Assembly: GCA_902791475.1 (NCBI GenBank)
Contig: CADAWC010000035.1
Coordinates: forward strand, 1 to 37,636
Length of the DNA stretch: 37,636 nt
Reading direction: 5' to 3'
Source: Fibrobacter succinogenes
GTDB lineage: Bacteria > Fibrobacterota > Fibrobacteria > Fibrobacterales > Fibrobacteraceae
This document shows, piece by piece, positions 16,228-24,438 of this stretch (position 1 is the stretch's first letter; each line of letters opens with the position of its first letter). The notes beneath the pieces are model-generated. The model saw only the letters and a program-made list of their open reading frames with translations. It ran no database searches and was not told the DNA's origin. Made by a program: the position numbers and the translations under genes.

Positions 16228-16273
16228 GGGGCCGAAGATTTGGCAGATTTTAACGAAATAAATCACCCATACG

Positions 16274-16304
16274 TAAAAACAGCAGGTCGTTCACGCGGCC
16301 TGCT
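16274..16304 (-). terminator. Probable terminator of the GIY-YIG/small-protein operon
   Basis: AGCAGG and CCTGCT pair around a 12-nt loop and on the minus strand are followed by GTTTTT. The hairpin nearly duplicates the terminator at 14908. Confidence 0.5.
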
Positions 16305-16317
16305 ATATTCATAATTT

Positions 16318-16415
16318 TCTTTTGGGCGTTCCCCGCACACGTGCGGGTCGGGCTGTACTCGCTTCGCTCACCGAGCCTGTAGTCTCGGCCCTTGCGGGTC
16401 ACTATCCCTAACGCA
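16318..16415. repeat. REP-like palindromic repeat
   Basis: The stretch holds nested palindromes (CCCCGCACACGTGCGGG, then TCGGGCTGTACTCGCTTCGC and a CTCGGCC...GCGGG arm) and ends CACTATCCCTAACGC. Elements starting GGGCGTTCCCC and ending TATCCCTAACGC are dispersed in many bacterial genomes. It lies between the AT-rich operon and its terminator. Confidence 0.55.
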
Positions 16416-16464
16416 ATTAAAAAAACAAATATTTTTATAACGCACAAAAACTATTTTTTCCAAA

Positions 16465-16800
16465 TCACTCTAAGTTTGGATTATCTCTTTTTGCAGAAAG
16501 CCAATACAAACTATAAAAAGCACCAAGAAATTGAACAACATCAGATATATTCCACAAAGAAGCAATAGCTTGAGATTTTCGTCTTTTTAAGTCAATTATC
16601 TTCCTTTTTCTATTCTCCGATTTTAACACTAAATAGACGATATAATGATCATTCGACCATTGGAGTTGAAATTGAACAGTATGAGTATTTTCAGGACCAA
16701 TAAAAATCATTGAACTTTCAGAATTCCCAGATAAAGCAACTTCATTATCTTGAGCAAATTTTTTCATTACGAAATACATTTGCTTTTTTCGAATCATCAT
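16465..16800 (-). CDS. Small protein of unknown function, coupled to the GIY-YIG gene
   Basis: The 111-residue product has a Lys/Arg-rich middle (ENRKRKIIDLKRRKSQ) and a hydrophobic C-terminal part (about 80-100). I do not recognise a family. AAGGAG lies about 6 nt upstream of ATG 16800, which is 2 bp from the stop of the preceding gene, so the two are translationally coupled. It shares the AT-rich composition of that gene, and the two may act as a pair. Confidence 0.6.
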   Translation of the reverse strand: MMIRKKQMYFVMKKFAQDNEVALSGNSESSMIFIGPENTHTVQFQLQWSNDHYIVYLVLKSENRKRKIIDLKRRKSQAIASLWNISDVVQFLGAFYSLYWLSAKRDNPNLE

Positions 16801-16801
16801 A

Positions 16802-17398
16802 TCAAGCTCCTTTAGTTTTTAGTAAAAGTCTATTCAATTTTTTACTATTTGAATCACCCCCACAGTCCTCTTCAAAACCTGGAATAGACCACCATTTTAC
16901 CGTTTTTTGTGAATTCAACAAATTAGGATTCTTTTCCAAAGCCTTTGCTATCAAATAGGATTCCATATCATAAACAACATCCTCTAGAAACGCATCTGGT
17001 CGACCATCCCAATAAATAAAGAGTATCGTCAATGGAGATTCACATGTCGCATTCTTTTTTGTTTTGCACCGTTTAACTTTCTTATTTCTTAGAAAATCAA
17101 CTAACACACCTTTCCCATTTTTGTCTCCTGTTTTATGAGGATGAAAACATTCGTTTTGAAAACCTTTTTCCGATACAGTCATTCCAACATAAATAGGCAT
17201 ATCATGCCAAAAATAAATATAACATCCTTTTTTATTTTCCAATCCACAAGTCTGCCCCCAATCTTTCTTCGTCCAATTTTTTATAGATCTATAATATAAG
17301 GTTTTTGTTCTTGTCTTTGAATTTTTTCTTTTTTTAGGGCTTCGATGCACTAACAAAACAGGGAAGCTCTCAGAAACTTTAAAACATTTTGTACTCAT
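16802..17398 (-). CDS. GIY-YIG nuclease-like protein
   Basis: The 198-residue protein has a GIY-YIG-like core. GCYIYF (58-63) and IYVGMT (69-74) correspond to the two signature strands, Glu146 in DMESYLIAKALEK is the expected metal-binding glutamate, and Asn162 in NPNLLNS the conserved C-terminal Asn. The basic N-terminal 45 residues could contact nucleic acid. GIY-YIG enzymes include restriction, repair and homing nucleases; the role here is unknown. ATG 17398 has AAGGA about 9 nt upstream. The strongly AT-rich codon use differs from neighbouring housekeeping genes, suggesting acquisition. Confidence 0.6.
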   Translation of the reverse strand: MSTKCFKVSESFPVLLVHRSPKKRKNSKTRTKTLYYRSIKNWTKKDWGQTCGLENKKGCYIYFWHDMPIYVGMTVSEKGFQNECFHPHKTGDKNGKGVLVDFLRNKKVKRCKTKKNATCESPLTILFIYWDGRPDAFLEDVVYDMESYLIAKALEKNPNLLNSQKTVKWWSIPGFEEDCGGDSNSKKLNRLLLKTKGA

Positions 17399-17447
17399 AT
17401 AAGACATTCCTTAAAATTTTAACAGAACTCTCTTTCTCAACAGCTAT

Positions 17448-19034
17448 TTAATCATCTTTTACACATCTTATTGAGTAATAAGCAGATTTATAACTAGCAA
17501 GATACATAGCGTCATTATAGAGTGCTCCTAATTGCAAAAAAGCAACCTCACCTGCATTCACTTCAGTAGATGACCAAAACCGAGATGCATATCCGATGAA
17601 CTCGTAATCAAAGCCATTATGTATTCCCGCAGGAAGTGCAGAAAAGCCATATAAATCATCACCATTACCATTTTCTTTCCAGCCACTTTCAGATTTTAAA
17701 GATGTTCCAGCATTTTCTTTTCCACCAACTAAATTCACTAAAGACTTCCATTCTGCAAAACTAGGTAAATGCCACCCCTCAGGACAAATCATTTGAGCAT
17801 CTTCCCATCTGTAAAGTCGACCATATTTTTTACAATTAGAACTCAATCCTTTGTAGCATTTAGACTTGCTTGTTTTTATATTTAAATTTTCAGCCATCCA
17901 GGTTTGTTCTCCTATTTTTACTGTTTTGTAATTTTTACCGGCTATTTTCACAACCTGCACATCTTGTTTAGCTTCAGTATCTTTATTCACTTTTTTTTCA
18001 ATTTCTCTATTTGTTACAGAACCTTCTTTATTTTTCATACATCTTACAGAAAAGGCAAAATACTTTGCACTTTCTCCTACAGAAACAAAACTATTTTCAT
18101 AATGAAATCCATATATTTTAACCATTTCATAACGAGTTTCAGTAGAACTCCAAAAGAACGCACTATAACCACCATTAATAAACATCCGCTTATCATTCAT
18201 AGCACCAGCAGGCAAGACTTCAAAATCAACTGAATTTATTCCACCGCCTTGCTTCCAACTATCTTTTGCTTTTAGCATTTTTCCTGCCCGATCTATACCG
18301 CCAACATTATCAAACAATTCATTCCAATCATCGGATTTTGGCAAATGCCATCCTGTAGGACAAGCACTATTAGCAGAAGCCCAATCATATAGCATACCAT
18401 ATTTTTCACAATTTTCAGGATTATTACCATAACAATACCACTGCCCTTTTTTAGCTTTTAAGTTTTCAGCCATCCAGATTTGATTTCCTATTTGAACAAT
18501 TTTATAAACATCCCCTTCATATACCAAATTCTCTAATTTGACTTTATTATTTTCGGATTGCTTAAATTTATTGATAGAATCATGATATTCCGTACCTATA
18601 TCTTTACCATTAGATATTTCTGGTTCAGGATCAAATAAAAAAAGAGTTGCAATACCAATAACAATAAAGTATGGCAAACATATTAATTTAGCCACATAAG
18701 ATATCAAAGACTTTTTTATGAACCTATCATTTCCATCACGATATTCCCCATTTGTAATTTTCAGCAAATCAATAAGAGAAAGAAAAATCGCTAATATGAA
18801 TAACAAATATCCTAATTTGAAGTGTTTTACAGCAAACAGAACGCAAACTAACCCTAAAATAAAACGTACTACTCCAGATTTAAATCGACTTGCATAAAAA
18901 GTGTGTATTCCGCAAAAACCAAAGAGCAAGCACAAAAACGCCATGACGCCAGGATTTTTATAAGAAAAACCTCGTGTAATTTGTTCTTTTTTTTCTTCAT
19001 TTTCTACTAAATTATTTAATTTTTGATTTGGCAT
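17448..19034 (-). CDS. TM2-domain protein fused to two FISUMP domains
   Basis: The 528-residue protein begins with a TM2 domain (about 27-107: NPGVMAFLCLLFGFCGIHTF ... RDGNDRF) and a further hydrophobic helix (about 108-133). Two FISUMP (TIGR02145) domains follow, at about 175-335 and 360-527. Each shows the family marks IGxQxWMAENL, CPxGWHLPxxxEW, LPAG and FWSST, ending in S[VI]RC. FISUMP domains are abundant in Fibrobacter and have no established function; TM2 should anchor the protein in the inner membrane. GGGGAG lies just upstream of the ATG. The gene is very AT-rich. Repeats within the protein suggest internal duplication. Confidence 0.8.
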   Translation of the reverse strand: MPNQKLNNLVENEEKKEQITRGFSYKNPGVMAFLCLLFGFCGIHTFYASRFKSGVVRFILGLVCVLFAVKHFKLGYLLFILAIFLSLIDLLKITNGEYRDGNDRFIKKSLISYVAKLICLPYFIVIGIATLFLFDPEPEISNGKDIGTEYHDSINKFKQSENNKVKLENLVYEGDVYKIVQIGNQIWMAENLKAKKGQWYCYGNNPENCEKYGMLYDWASANSACPTGWHLPKSDDWNELFDNVGGIDRAGKMLKAKDSWKQGGGINSVDFEVLPAGAMNDKRMFINGGYSAFFWSSTETRYEMVKIYGFHYENSFVSVGESAKYFAFSVRCMKNKEGSVTNREIEKKVNKDTEAKQDVQVVKIAGKNYKTVKIGEQTWMAENLNIKTSKSKCYKGLSSNCKKYGRLYRWEDAQMICPEGWHLPSFAEWKSLVNLVGGKENAGTSLKSESGWKENGNGDDLYGFSALPAGIHNGFDYEFIGYASRFWSSTEVNAGEVAFLQLGALYNDAMYLASYKSAYYSIRCVKDD

Positions 19035-19062
19035 ATTGCTCCCCTTGTTAATTGTTTAAACT

Positions 19063-19656
19063 TTAATTTTTCACGCACCGAACATTGAAGTAGTAACCAT
19101 CTTTAAGAAATGAATGCGGAGGATTGACAAATATTCCCTGAGCAGCCTCAAAACGAACTGCAAACGCTTTTTGCCTTCGTGGTATCAGACTTTTAAAAAA
19201 GCTACCACTACGCCTTCCATCCGTCCAGGAATTATTATCATCGCTAGACGTCCAAAAAACAGTAGTTTTATCCGCATCAAAGCATCGACCTTCCTCAAAA
19301 CAATATCCTAGAAGAACTAAGCCAAAGCTTTTGTCAATCTTATCAAAAGCATCATTCCATTCTTTTTTCGTAGGAAGATGCCAGCCACTTGGGCAAGCCT
19401 CTTCAGCCATATCAAAATTGTAATAGCGACCGAAACCACATAATTTTTGAATATCGTTGACACACCGACTTCCGCGAACATTAAAGCGCAAATTTTCCGC
19501 CATCCATTCTGTTCGACCAATCTTGACAGTAGTGTAAAATTCACCATCTCTTGAATCGGTGAAAGAGCCTGCAAACGCGCAAGCTTCGACAACAAAAAGC
19601 ATAAACAACAAAGCATTCTTTATGCATTTTTCAAATTTTTGACTAATGCTCCCCAT
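19063..19656 (-). CDS. Secreted single-domain FISUMP protein
   Basis: The 197-residue protein has a signal peptide (hydrophobic LLFMLFVVEACAFAGS, residues ~16-31) and one FISUMP domain: YTTVKIGRTEWMAENL, CPSGWHLPTKKEW, VFWTSS and a terminal VRCVKN. I chose ATG 19656 because the signal peptide begins there. The open frame extends 76 codons upstream, but that part lies in a hairpin-rich leader. AGAGG lies about 11 nt upstream. It is in line with the TM2-FISUMP gene (29 bp apart) and may be co-transcribed with it. Confidence 0.75.
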   Translation of the reverse strand: MGSISQKFEKCIKNALLFMLFVVEACAFAGSFTDSRDGEFYTTVKIGRTEWMAENLRFNVRGSRCVNDIQKLCGFGRYYNFDMAEEACPSGWHLPTKKEWNDAFDKIDKSFGLVLLGYCFEEGRCFDADKTTVFWTSSDDNNSWTDGRRSGSFFKSLIPRRQKAFAVRFEAAQGIFVNPPHSFLKDGYYFNVRCVKN

Positions 19657-20230
19657 AATGCCAAGCCTCTTTTTAATCACAAGAGGTTTGCTCCTATTCT
19701 GCAACAAAGCATACACCAAATTTTGTATGAATACAAAAAAGGCGCAGATCGTTGCATTTATCACTCTGAGGCTCTGCAATGCCTGTACAAGATAAACGCA
19801 AACGACCCACGCCCCAAAAGGGCTGTTGCCCTTGGCCATACGACCAAAGACCGACTCAAAAGTCGGTACAGCAAACTGAAACATACCGCAAAAACGGCAT
19901 GCCTGCGTGAGCGTTCGCCTTGCCCTCTTGTACGTGAAATTTGCAGATTTCAGAGCGAGAACAAGAGCAAAAACTCTATTTCATTAAAAAGATAACTTAA
20001 AAAAGAGTGAAACGCACAAAAAGTTTACAAAAGAGTGATTTTTTCTTCTAAAACGGGATTTTTTCAACGGATTTTGAGGGTGGGTGGGCGGGATAAGCCC
20101 AGGCGTTGCGAGCTGGCGTCTGAAGCCCGCTACCCTTCGACAAGCTCAGGGCGGCGGAAAAGGTAGCGGAAGCCCCCGGCTGAAGCGAGGGAGAGACTTC
20201 TCCCTCCCCCATGTGGCTTTTTCACTCATA
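19657..20230. other. Hairpin-rich intergenic region before the FISUMP gene and ffh
   Basis: Between divergent genes the sequence holds an 8-bp-arm inverted repeat TTTTGTAT/ATACAAAA (19721-19738, operator-like). Three compact hairpins follow at 19820-19831, 19850-19867 and 19883-19900. Near 20.09-20.22 kb is a GC-rich REP-like block with a perfect GAGGGAGA/TCTCCCTC hairpin. I see no credible gene in it. Confidence 0.45.
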
Positions 20231-20232
20231 TT

Positions 20233-20263
20233 TCTCTCGTCTCTCGTCTCTCGTCTCTCGTCT
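20233..20263 (+). repeat. Heptamer tandem repeat (TCTCTCG)4
   Basis: Four perfect TCTCTCG units end 21 bp before the ffh start codon. A degenerate array of the same unit precedes rimM. It is one of several 7-bp-periodic arrays in this window. Confidence 0.9.
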
Positions 20264-20284
20264 TATTACTAAATTTGACCCACT

Positions 20285-21649
20285 ATGTTTTCACAGCTGA
20301 CTGATTCTCTAGAAAATACTCTCAAGAACCTGCGTGGGCAGGGCAAACTTACCGAAGAAAATGTGGCGGAATCGCTGCGTGAAGTGCGTCGCGCGTTCCT
20401 CGCTGCCGACGTGAACTTCAACGTGACCCGCGACTTTGTGAAGTCTGTCAAGGAAAAGTCCATGGGCGCCGAAGTGCTCAATTCCGTGACCCCGGGTCAG
20501 CAGATTGTGAAGATTATCCACGACGAACTTGTGGCCGTCATGGGTGGCGAAACTAAGGAAATCAATCTTTCCGCACCGTCTCCGGTGGGCATCATGATGG
20601 TCGGTCTGCAGGGTTCGGGTAAGACGACTTTCGCAGGCAAGATCGCACTCTGGATGCGCAGCAAGAAGAAGAGGAAGCCGCTCCTCGTTGCCGCTGACGT
20701 TTACCGTCCGGCCGCTATCAAGCAGTTGCAGGTGCTCGGCAAGTCCATCGGCGTTCCGGTTTACGACGAAGGCCAGGGCAATCCGGTCGAAATCATCAAG
20801 CACGGCTACCAGTATGCTAAGGACAACGGTTTTGACCTCGTGATTTACGATACGGCAGGCCGTTTGCAGATTGACGAAGAGTTGATGCAAGAACTTGAAA
20901 AGGCTCGCGACGCGGTTCATCCGGACGAAATTTTGTTCGTTGCCGATGCTATGATCGGTCAGGAAGCGGTGAATGTCGCCGAAACGTTCTGGAACCGCTT
21001 GAACTTCACGGGCGTCTGCCTCTCGAAGATGGATGGCGATACCCGCGGCGGTGCAGCGCTTAGCATCAAGAAGATGACGGGCGTGCCTATATGCTTTATC
21101 GGTGTTGGCGAAAAGCTGAACGAAATCGACCTTTTCCACCCGGACCGCATGGCAAGCCGCATTCTCGGTATGGGCGACGTGGTCTCCCTCGTCGAAAAGG
21201 CTCAGCAGGTCATCGATGAAAAGGACGCGAAGGACCTCAAGAAAAAGATTCTCAACAACACGTTCGACTTGAACGACTTCTTGAAGCAGCTCCGCACGAT
21301 CAAGAAGCTCGGACGCATCAAGGACATTTTGAGCCTCATCCCGGGACTCAACAAGCTCCCGCTCGACCAGATTGACGAAAAGCAGTTGGTCTATGTGGAA
21401 GCGGTGCTCAGCTCCATGACGCCGAAGGAACGCAAGAAGCCGCAGATTATCGATGGCAGCCGCAAGGCACGTATCGCGAAGGGTTCCGGCACGGATGCCG
21501 CCCGCGTGAACGCAGTCCTCAAGCAGTACGAAAGCATGAAGGAAATGTTCAAGAAGGTCGGCGATTTCGCCAAGCGCCAGAACAACGGCGGAACCATCGG
21601 TTCGAACTACACCCCGCCTAAAGACAAGAACAAGAAAAAGAAGAAATAA
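20285..21649 (+). CDS. ffh: Signal recognition particle GTPase Ffh (SRP54)
   Basis: The 454-residue protein is a standard Ffh. It has an N-domain (1-95), a G-domain with P-loop GLQGSGKTT (108-116), DTAGRLQID, a conserved SKMDGDTRGGAA and a G5-type IGVGE, and then a methionine-bearing M-domain (about 325-430) with RIKDILSLIPG and a Lys-rich tail. Ffh binds 4.5S RNA and delivers signal-peptide-bearing ribosomes to FtsY and SecYEG. The length is normal. The start lacks a Shine-Dalgarno; TAAATT lies 9 nt upstream. I did not find the 4.5S RNA gene nearby. Confidence 0.97.
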   Translation: MFSQLTDSLENTLKNLRGQGKLTEENVAESLREVRRAFLAADVNFNVTRDFVKSVKEKSMGAEVLNSVTPGQQIVKIIHDELVAVMGGETKEINLSAPSPVGIMMVGLQGSGKTTFAGKIALWMRSKKKRKPLLVAADVYRPAAIKQLQVLGKSIGVPVYDEGQGNPVEIIKHGYQYAKDNGFDLVIYDTAGRLQIDEELMQELEKARDAVHPDEILFVADAMIGQEAVNVAETFWNRLNFTGVCLSKMDGDTRGGAALSIKKMTGVPICFIGVGEKLNEIDLFHPDRMASRILGMGDVVSLVEKAQQVIDEKDAKDLKKKILNNTFDLNDFLKQLRTIKKLGRIKDILSLIPGLNKLPLDQIDEKQLVYVEAVLSSMTPKERKKPQIIDGSRKARIAKGSGTDAARVNAVLKQYESMKEMFKKVGDFAKRQNNGGTIGSNYTPPKDKNKKKKK

Positions 21650-21663
21650 GCGAACGCTCGGCG

Positions 21664-23037
21664 TTAGATATTCATTCTCGCGCCGATGGTTCTGATAATC
21701 GTATTGATGATTTCGTCGCGACCACCCTTGAGGGACATCTTGTTCCTGTACATCATGGCGTCGGCGCGTTCAAAGACTGCGGCTGTATTTTTGTCGTGAG
21801 CCTTGTCGTACACGGAAATGCCGCAAGCCACAATAACCTTGTGTTCTTCGGCATTGCGTTTTACGGTTTCATAAAATTGCTGTGAAAGCTCTTCGCGGTT
21901 AGTGAAATCAGCCCCACGCAAAACTACAACAAATTCATCACCGCCCACGCGGAATACGGGGCTATGCTTAAAGGTTTCGCAAATAAGCTTAGCCGCATCC
22001 CTAATGTATATATCACCCGTCTTGTGTCCCTGCGTATCGTTTACAGTCTTGAGGCCGTTCACATCACAAAGAGCAATCGCAAATTCAATATCCTTACCGC
22101 ACTTGATTTGCTGATCCAATTCCGTTTCAAATTCACTGTAAGCGTTCTTGTTCCTGATGCCGGTCAAATCATCGTGGCGAGCCTTTTCATAATTGGCACT
22201 CGCCTCTTCCCTGATTTTCTGTTCACGGCGCACCTGCGCATCCACGTTGGTCACGCTGATAACGACATGATTCTTGTCGGCATAGACAGCCACCAAATTC
22301 ACGTACATCGGACCATTGGGGCTATTCAGTCGGTACGTCATCGAGAACACACCATGTTCATCGAGTTCACGCAAGAAAGCTTCTCGCTCTAAAGCGGCAG
22401 TAATCAAAGGAATATCTTCACTATAGATGACCTGCATGGCATCCTTCTTCAGCTGATTGAAGAAGTCATCGCCTTCAACCGTAATGCTCAACTCGCAGAA
22501 CAATCGTTCACTCTTGTACTGTGCAAAATGGTCTGTCACCAAATCCACCATGTACAAGGCATCATAGCGCTCAGCAAGCGCCATCACAATTTGTCCGTAA
22601 ACCTTGCTCTTGGACGCCTTCTGTTCCAATTCCAATCGTTCACGTTCCTGCTTATCAATGTTGGTCACACCAATAATCAAATATTCCCGCCCCTGCGAAT
22701 GCCCAAGGACAGCCTTCATCTGGAACCAGACGGGCTCCCCTTCCACCAGCAGACGGTACTTGAAATTAAAAACGTTATCGTCTTGAATCGCTTTCAAGAG
22801 CGTTTCGCGGTTGATATGCTCCGAGAACGACTGTTTGTCTTCGGGATAGACGACGGCTTCCATATTGACCTTCGTATCCTCCCAAAAATTTCGCGTATCG
22901 GTCAGTTCTAGCTTGGTATGCTTGCCTCGAAATGCAAACATAGCATACTGATTAGTCTCGTTATCGACAAAGAATACGCACTCGTAATCAAGTGAAAGCG
23001 CAGATGCAACATCTTCAAAAGTCAATTGCATATCCAT
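21664..23037 (-). CDS. Diguanylate cyclase (GGDEF) with PAS-like sensory region
   Basis: The 457-residue cytoplasmic protein has two PAS-like repeats (about 15-140 and 165-285; each ends in a (V/I)x(V/I)TNxD-type segment), a short coiled linker and a GGDEF domain (about 290-445). The domain shows DDLTGIRNKNAY, DVNGLKTVND and an intact RVGGDEF. The synthase site looks active, but the inhibitory RxxD site upstream of GGDEF is absent (Ser and Phe at those positions), so product inhibition may be lacking. It makes cyclic di-GMP. GAGGGG 7 nt before ATG 23037 decides the start over ATG 23064. It converges on ffh. Confidence 0.85.
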   Translation of the reverse strand: MDMQLTFEDVASALSLDYECVFFVDNETNQYAMFAFRGKHTKLELTDTRNFWEDTKVNMEAVVYPEDKQSFSEHINRETLLKAIQDDNVFNFKYRLLVEGEPVWFQMKAVLGHSQGREYLIIGVTNIDKQERERLELEQKASKSKVYGQIVMALAERYDALYMVDLVTDHFAQYKSERLFCELSITVEGDDFFNQLKKDAMQVIYSEDIPLITAALEREAFLRELDEHGVFSMTYRLNSPNGPMYVNLVAVYADKNHVVISVTNVDAQVRREQKIREEASANYEKARHDDLTGIRNKNAYSEFETELDQQIKCGKDIEFAIALCDVNGLKTVNDTQGHKTGDIYIRDAAKLICETFKHSPVFRVGGDEFVVVLRGADFTNREELSQQFYETVKRNAEEHKVIVACGISVYDKAHDKNTAAVFERADAMMYRNKMSLKGGRDEIINTIIRTIGARMNI

Positions 23038-23272
23038 AGAATGGCCCCTCAAATCATTATACATACTTAATATAACTCTTTATTTGGGGAGAAAATCAAT
23101 AAACAACGGGAATTTCGCTACAGATTGTAAGAAGTTTGAAGTATATCACACATTGGTAGTCCGTCGACTCAAATTTGGCGTTTTTGAATGAATTTCGGCA
23201 CTTTTTAAGATTTTCGCACTACCCAATAAATTAATTTATAAGTAAATGACGGATTTTTTTTCATTGCCGTCC

Positions 23273-23301
23273 TTTACACACAAAAGCAAGTTTGCTATAT
23301 T
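23273..23301 (+). promoter_or_regulatory. Promoter of the rpsP-rimM-trmD-rplS operon
   Basis: TTTACA (23273-23278) and TATATT (23296-23301) are 17 bp apart. The roughly 53-nt leader contains the perfect palindrome CCCGAAATTTCGGG (23323-23336) before the GAGGT ribosome-binding site, a possible site of translational control. Confidence 0.65.
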
Positions 23302-23360
23302 TGGCATCAAAAGAACTAAAACCCCGAAATTTCGGGAAAAACCCCATAAAGAGGTATAAA

Positions 23361-23774
23361 ATGGCAACTGTTATCCGTCTCGCCCGCTTCGGCAAGCGTC
23401 ACAACCCGATCTACCGCATCGTCGTCATCGACAACCGCAAGGCTCGCGACGATAGCTTTATCGAACAGGTCGGTTTCTTCAACCCGAACCTCAAGCAGCC
23501 GGAAATCCGCTTTGAACAGGAAAAGGTCCTCAAGTGGCTCTCCGTCGGTGCACAGCCGTCTGACACTGTCAAGTCTCTCCTCAAGAAGACTGGCATTTCT
23601 GACTTGTTCCACGACCTCAAGGCCAACCGCTCCATCGAAGGCAAGGCTCCGGTCGCTCGCGAAATCAAGTCCAAGCAGCGCAAGTTGAGCCCGAAGGCTC
23701 AGGCTCGCCTCGAAGCCGAAAAGGCTGCCAAGGCAGCTGCTGAAGCTCCGGCCGCTGAAGAAGCACAGGCTTAA
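23361..23774 (+). CDS. rpsP: 30S ribosomal protein S16
   Basis: The 137-residue protein opens with MATVIRLARFGKRHNPIYRI and has DNRKARDDSFIEQVGFFNP, which is unmistakable S16. After about residue 85 it has an extended, Ala/Glu/Lys-rich tail (AEKAAKAAAEAPAAEEAQA), longer than in E. coli S16 but common in some phyla. ATG 23361 has GAGGT at good spacing; the 23 codons of open frame upstream are leader. It is the first gene of the conserved S16-RimM-TrmD-L19 cluster and is followed by a strong terminator that may set expression of the downstream genes. Confidence 0.97.
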   Translation: MATVIRLARFGKRHNPIYRIVVIDNRKARDDSFIEQVGFFNPNLKQPEIRFEQEKVLKWLSVGAQPSDTVKSLLKKTGISDLFHDLKANRSIEGKAPVAREIKSKQRKLSPKAQARLEAEKAAKAAAEAPAAEEAQA

Positions 23775-23791
23775 TTACGCCTTTAACAAAG

Positions 23792-23822
23792 AGTCTCGTG
23801 CCGCACGCACGGGACTTTTTTC
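23792..23822 (+). terminator. Rho-independent terminator between rpsP and rimM
   Basis: AGTCTCGTGC pairs fully (one G-U) with GCACGGGACT around a 5-nt loop, followed by TTTTTT. It should uncouple high S16 expression from the enzymes RimM and TrmD. Confidence 0.88.
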
Positions 23823-23844
23823 TTTAGCAAACCACAAACAACCA

Positions 23845-23872
23845 TCTCTCGTCTCTAGTCTCTCGTCTTTCT
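23845..23872 (+). repeat. Heptamer tandem repeat TCTCTCG/TCTCTAG before rimM
   Basis: Units are TCTCTCG, TCTCTAG, TCTCTCG and TCTTTCT, ending 8 bp before the rimM ATG. It is a degenerate version of the array before ffh. Confidence 0.85.
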
Positions 23873-23880
23873 TCTAAGAA

Positions 23881-24438
23881 ATGCCCGATTCCGAAGAATT
23901 CATCACCGTCTGCCAGCTCATGCGTGCGCATGGCGTCAAAGGCTTCATCAAAGCGATGCCCCTGACCCACGACCTGACTCGCTGCAAGAGCCTTAAAGAC
24001 GTGCGCGTTCAAAAGAGGAATGGCGAAGTTTTGGAACTCACCCTCGAAGATGCCAAGCAGGCAAACAACCTCTGGCTCTTGAAATTCAAGGGGTTTGACA
24101 CTCCAGAAGCACTTTCCTCGCTCGTCAATGGCGACGTCATGATTCCCGAATCCGAACGTCTCCCGCTCCCCGAAGGCGAATACTATCTTGACGACCTGGA
24201 AGGTTTCCGCGTCCACACCGAAGACGGTCGCGACGTCGGTGAAGTCATCGAAGTGCAAGAACTGATGACGGTCGATGCGTTCCTCATCAAGTTCGACCTT
24301 GCCGTGCAATCTGAATTCAGCAGCAAGTCCATCCTCGCCCCTTGGATTGACGATTGCGTCAAGGAAATCAACGACGAAGAAAAGTTCATTGTTTGTGATA
24401 GCGACTATTTAAAATCCGTTTGCCCGGAGGAACGATGA
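23881..24438 (+). CDS. rimM: 16S rRNA processing protein RimM
   Basis: The 185-residue protein has the RimM N-terminal beta-barrel (VCQLMRAHGVKGFIKA, residues 10-25) and the C-terminal PRC-barrel (EYYLDDLEGFRVHTEDGRDV then an LAPWIDDCVKEIN stretch). RimM helps assemble the 30S head together with S19. Position between rpsP and trmD confirms it. The ATG lies directly after the heptamer array and has no clear Shine-Dalgarno. Its stop overlaps the trmD start (ATGA), so the two are coupled. Confidence 0.93.
   Translation: MPDSEEFITVCQLMRAHGVKGFIKAMPLTHDLTRCKSLKDVRVQKRNGEVLELTLEDAKQANNLWLLKFKGFDTPEALSSLVNGDVMIPESERLPLPEGEYYLDDLEGFRVHTEDGRDVGEVIEVQELMTVDAFLIKFDLAVQSEFSSKSILAPWIDDCVKEINDEEKFIVCDSDYLKSVCPEER

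Noticed and set aside
16250..16447. Minus-strand 65-codon frame across the REP element
   Set aside because: It consists largely of the REP palindrome and terminator, so coding is unlikely.
19639..19995. Plus-strand 118-codon frame upstream of the FISUMP gene
   Set aside because: It overlaps the FISUMP start and a hairpin-rich leader; no ribosome-binding site or domain supports it.
20100..20180. Possible 4.5S SRP RNA upstream of ffh (GGCGGAAAAGGTAGC resembles the tetraloop region)
   Set aside because: The conserved GGAAG-loop and flanking bulge sequences do not match, and the segment fits a REP-like palindrome better.
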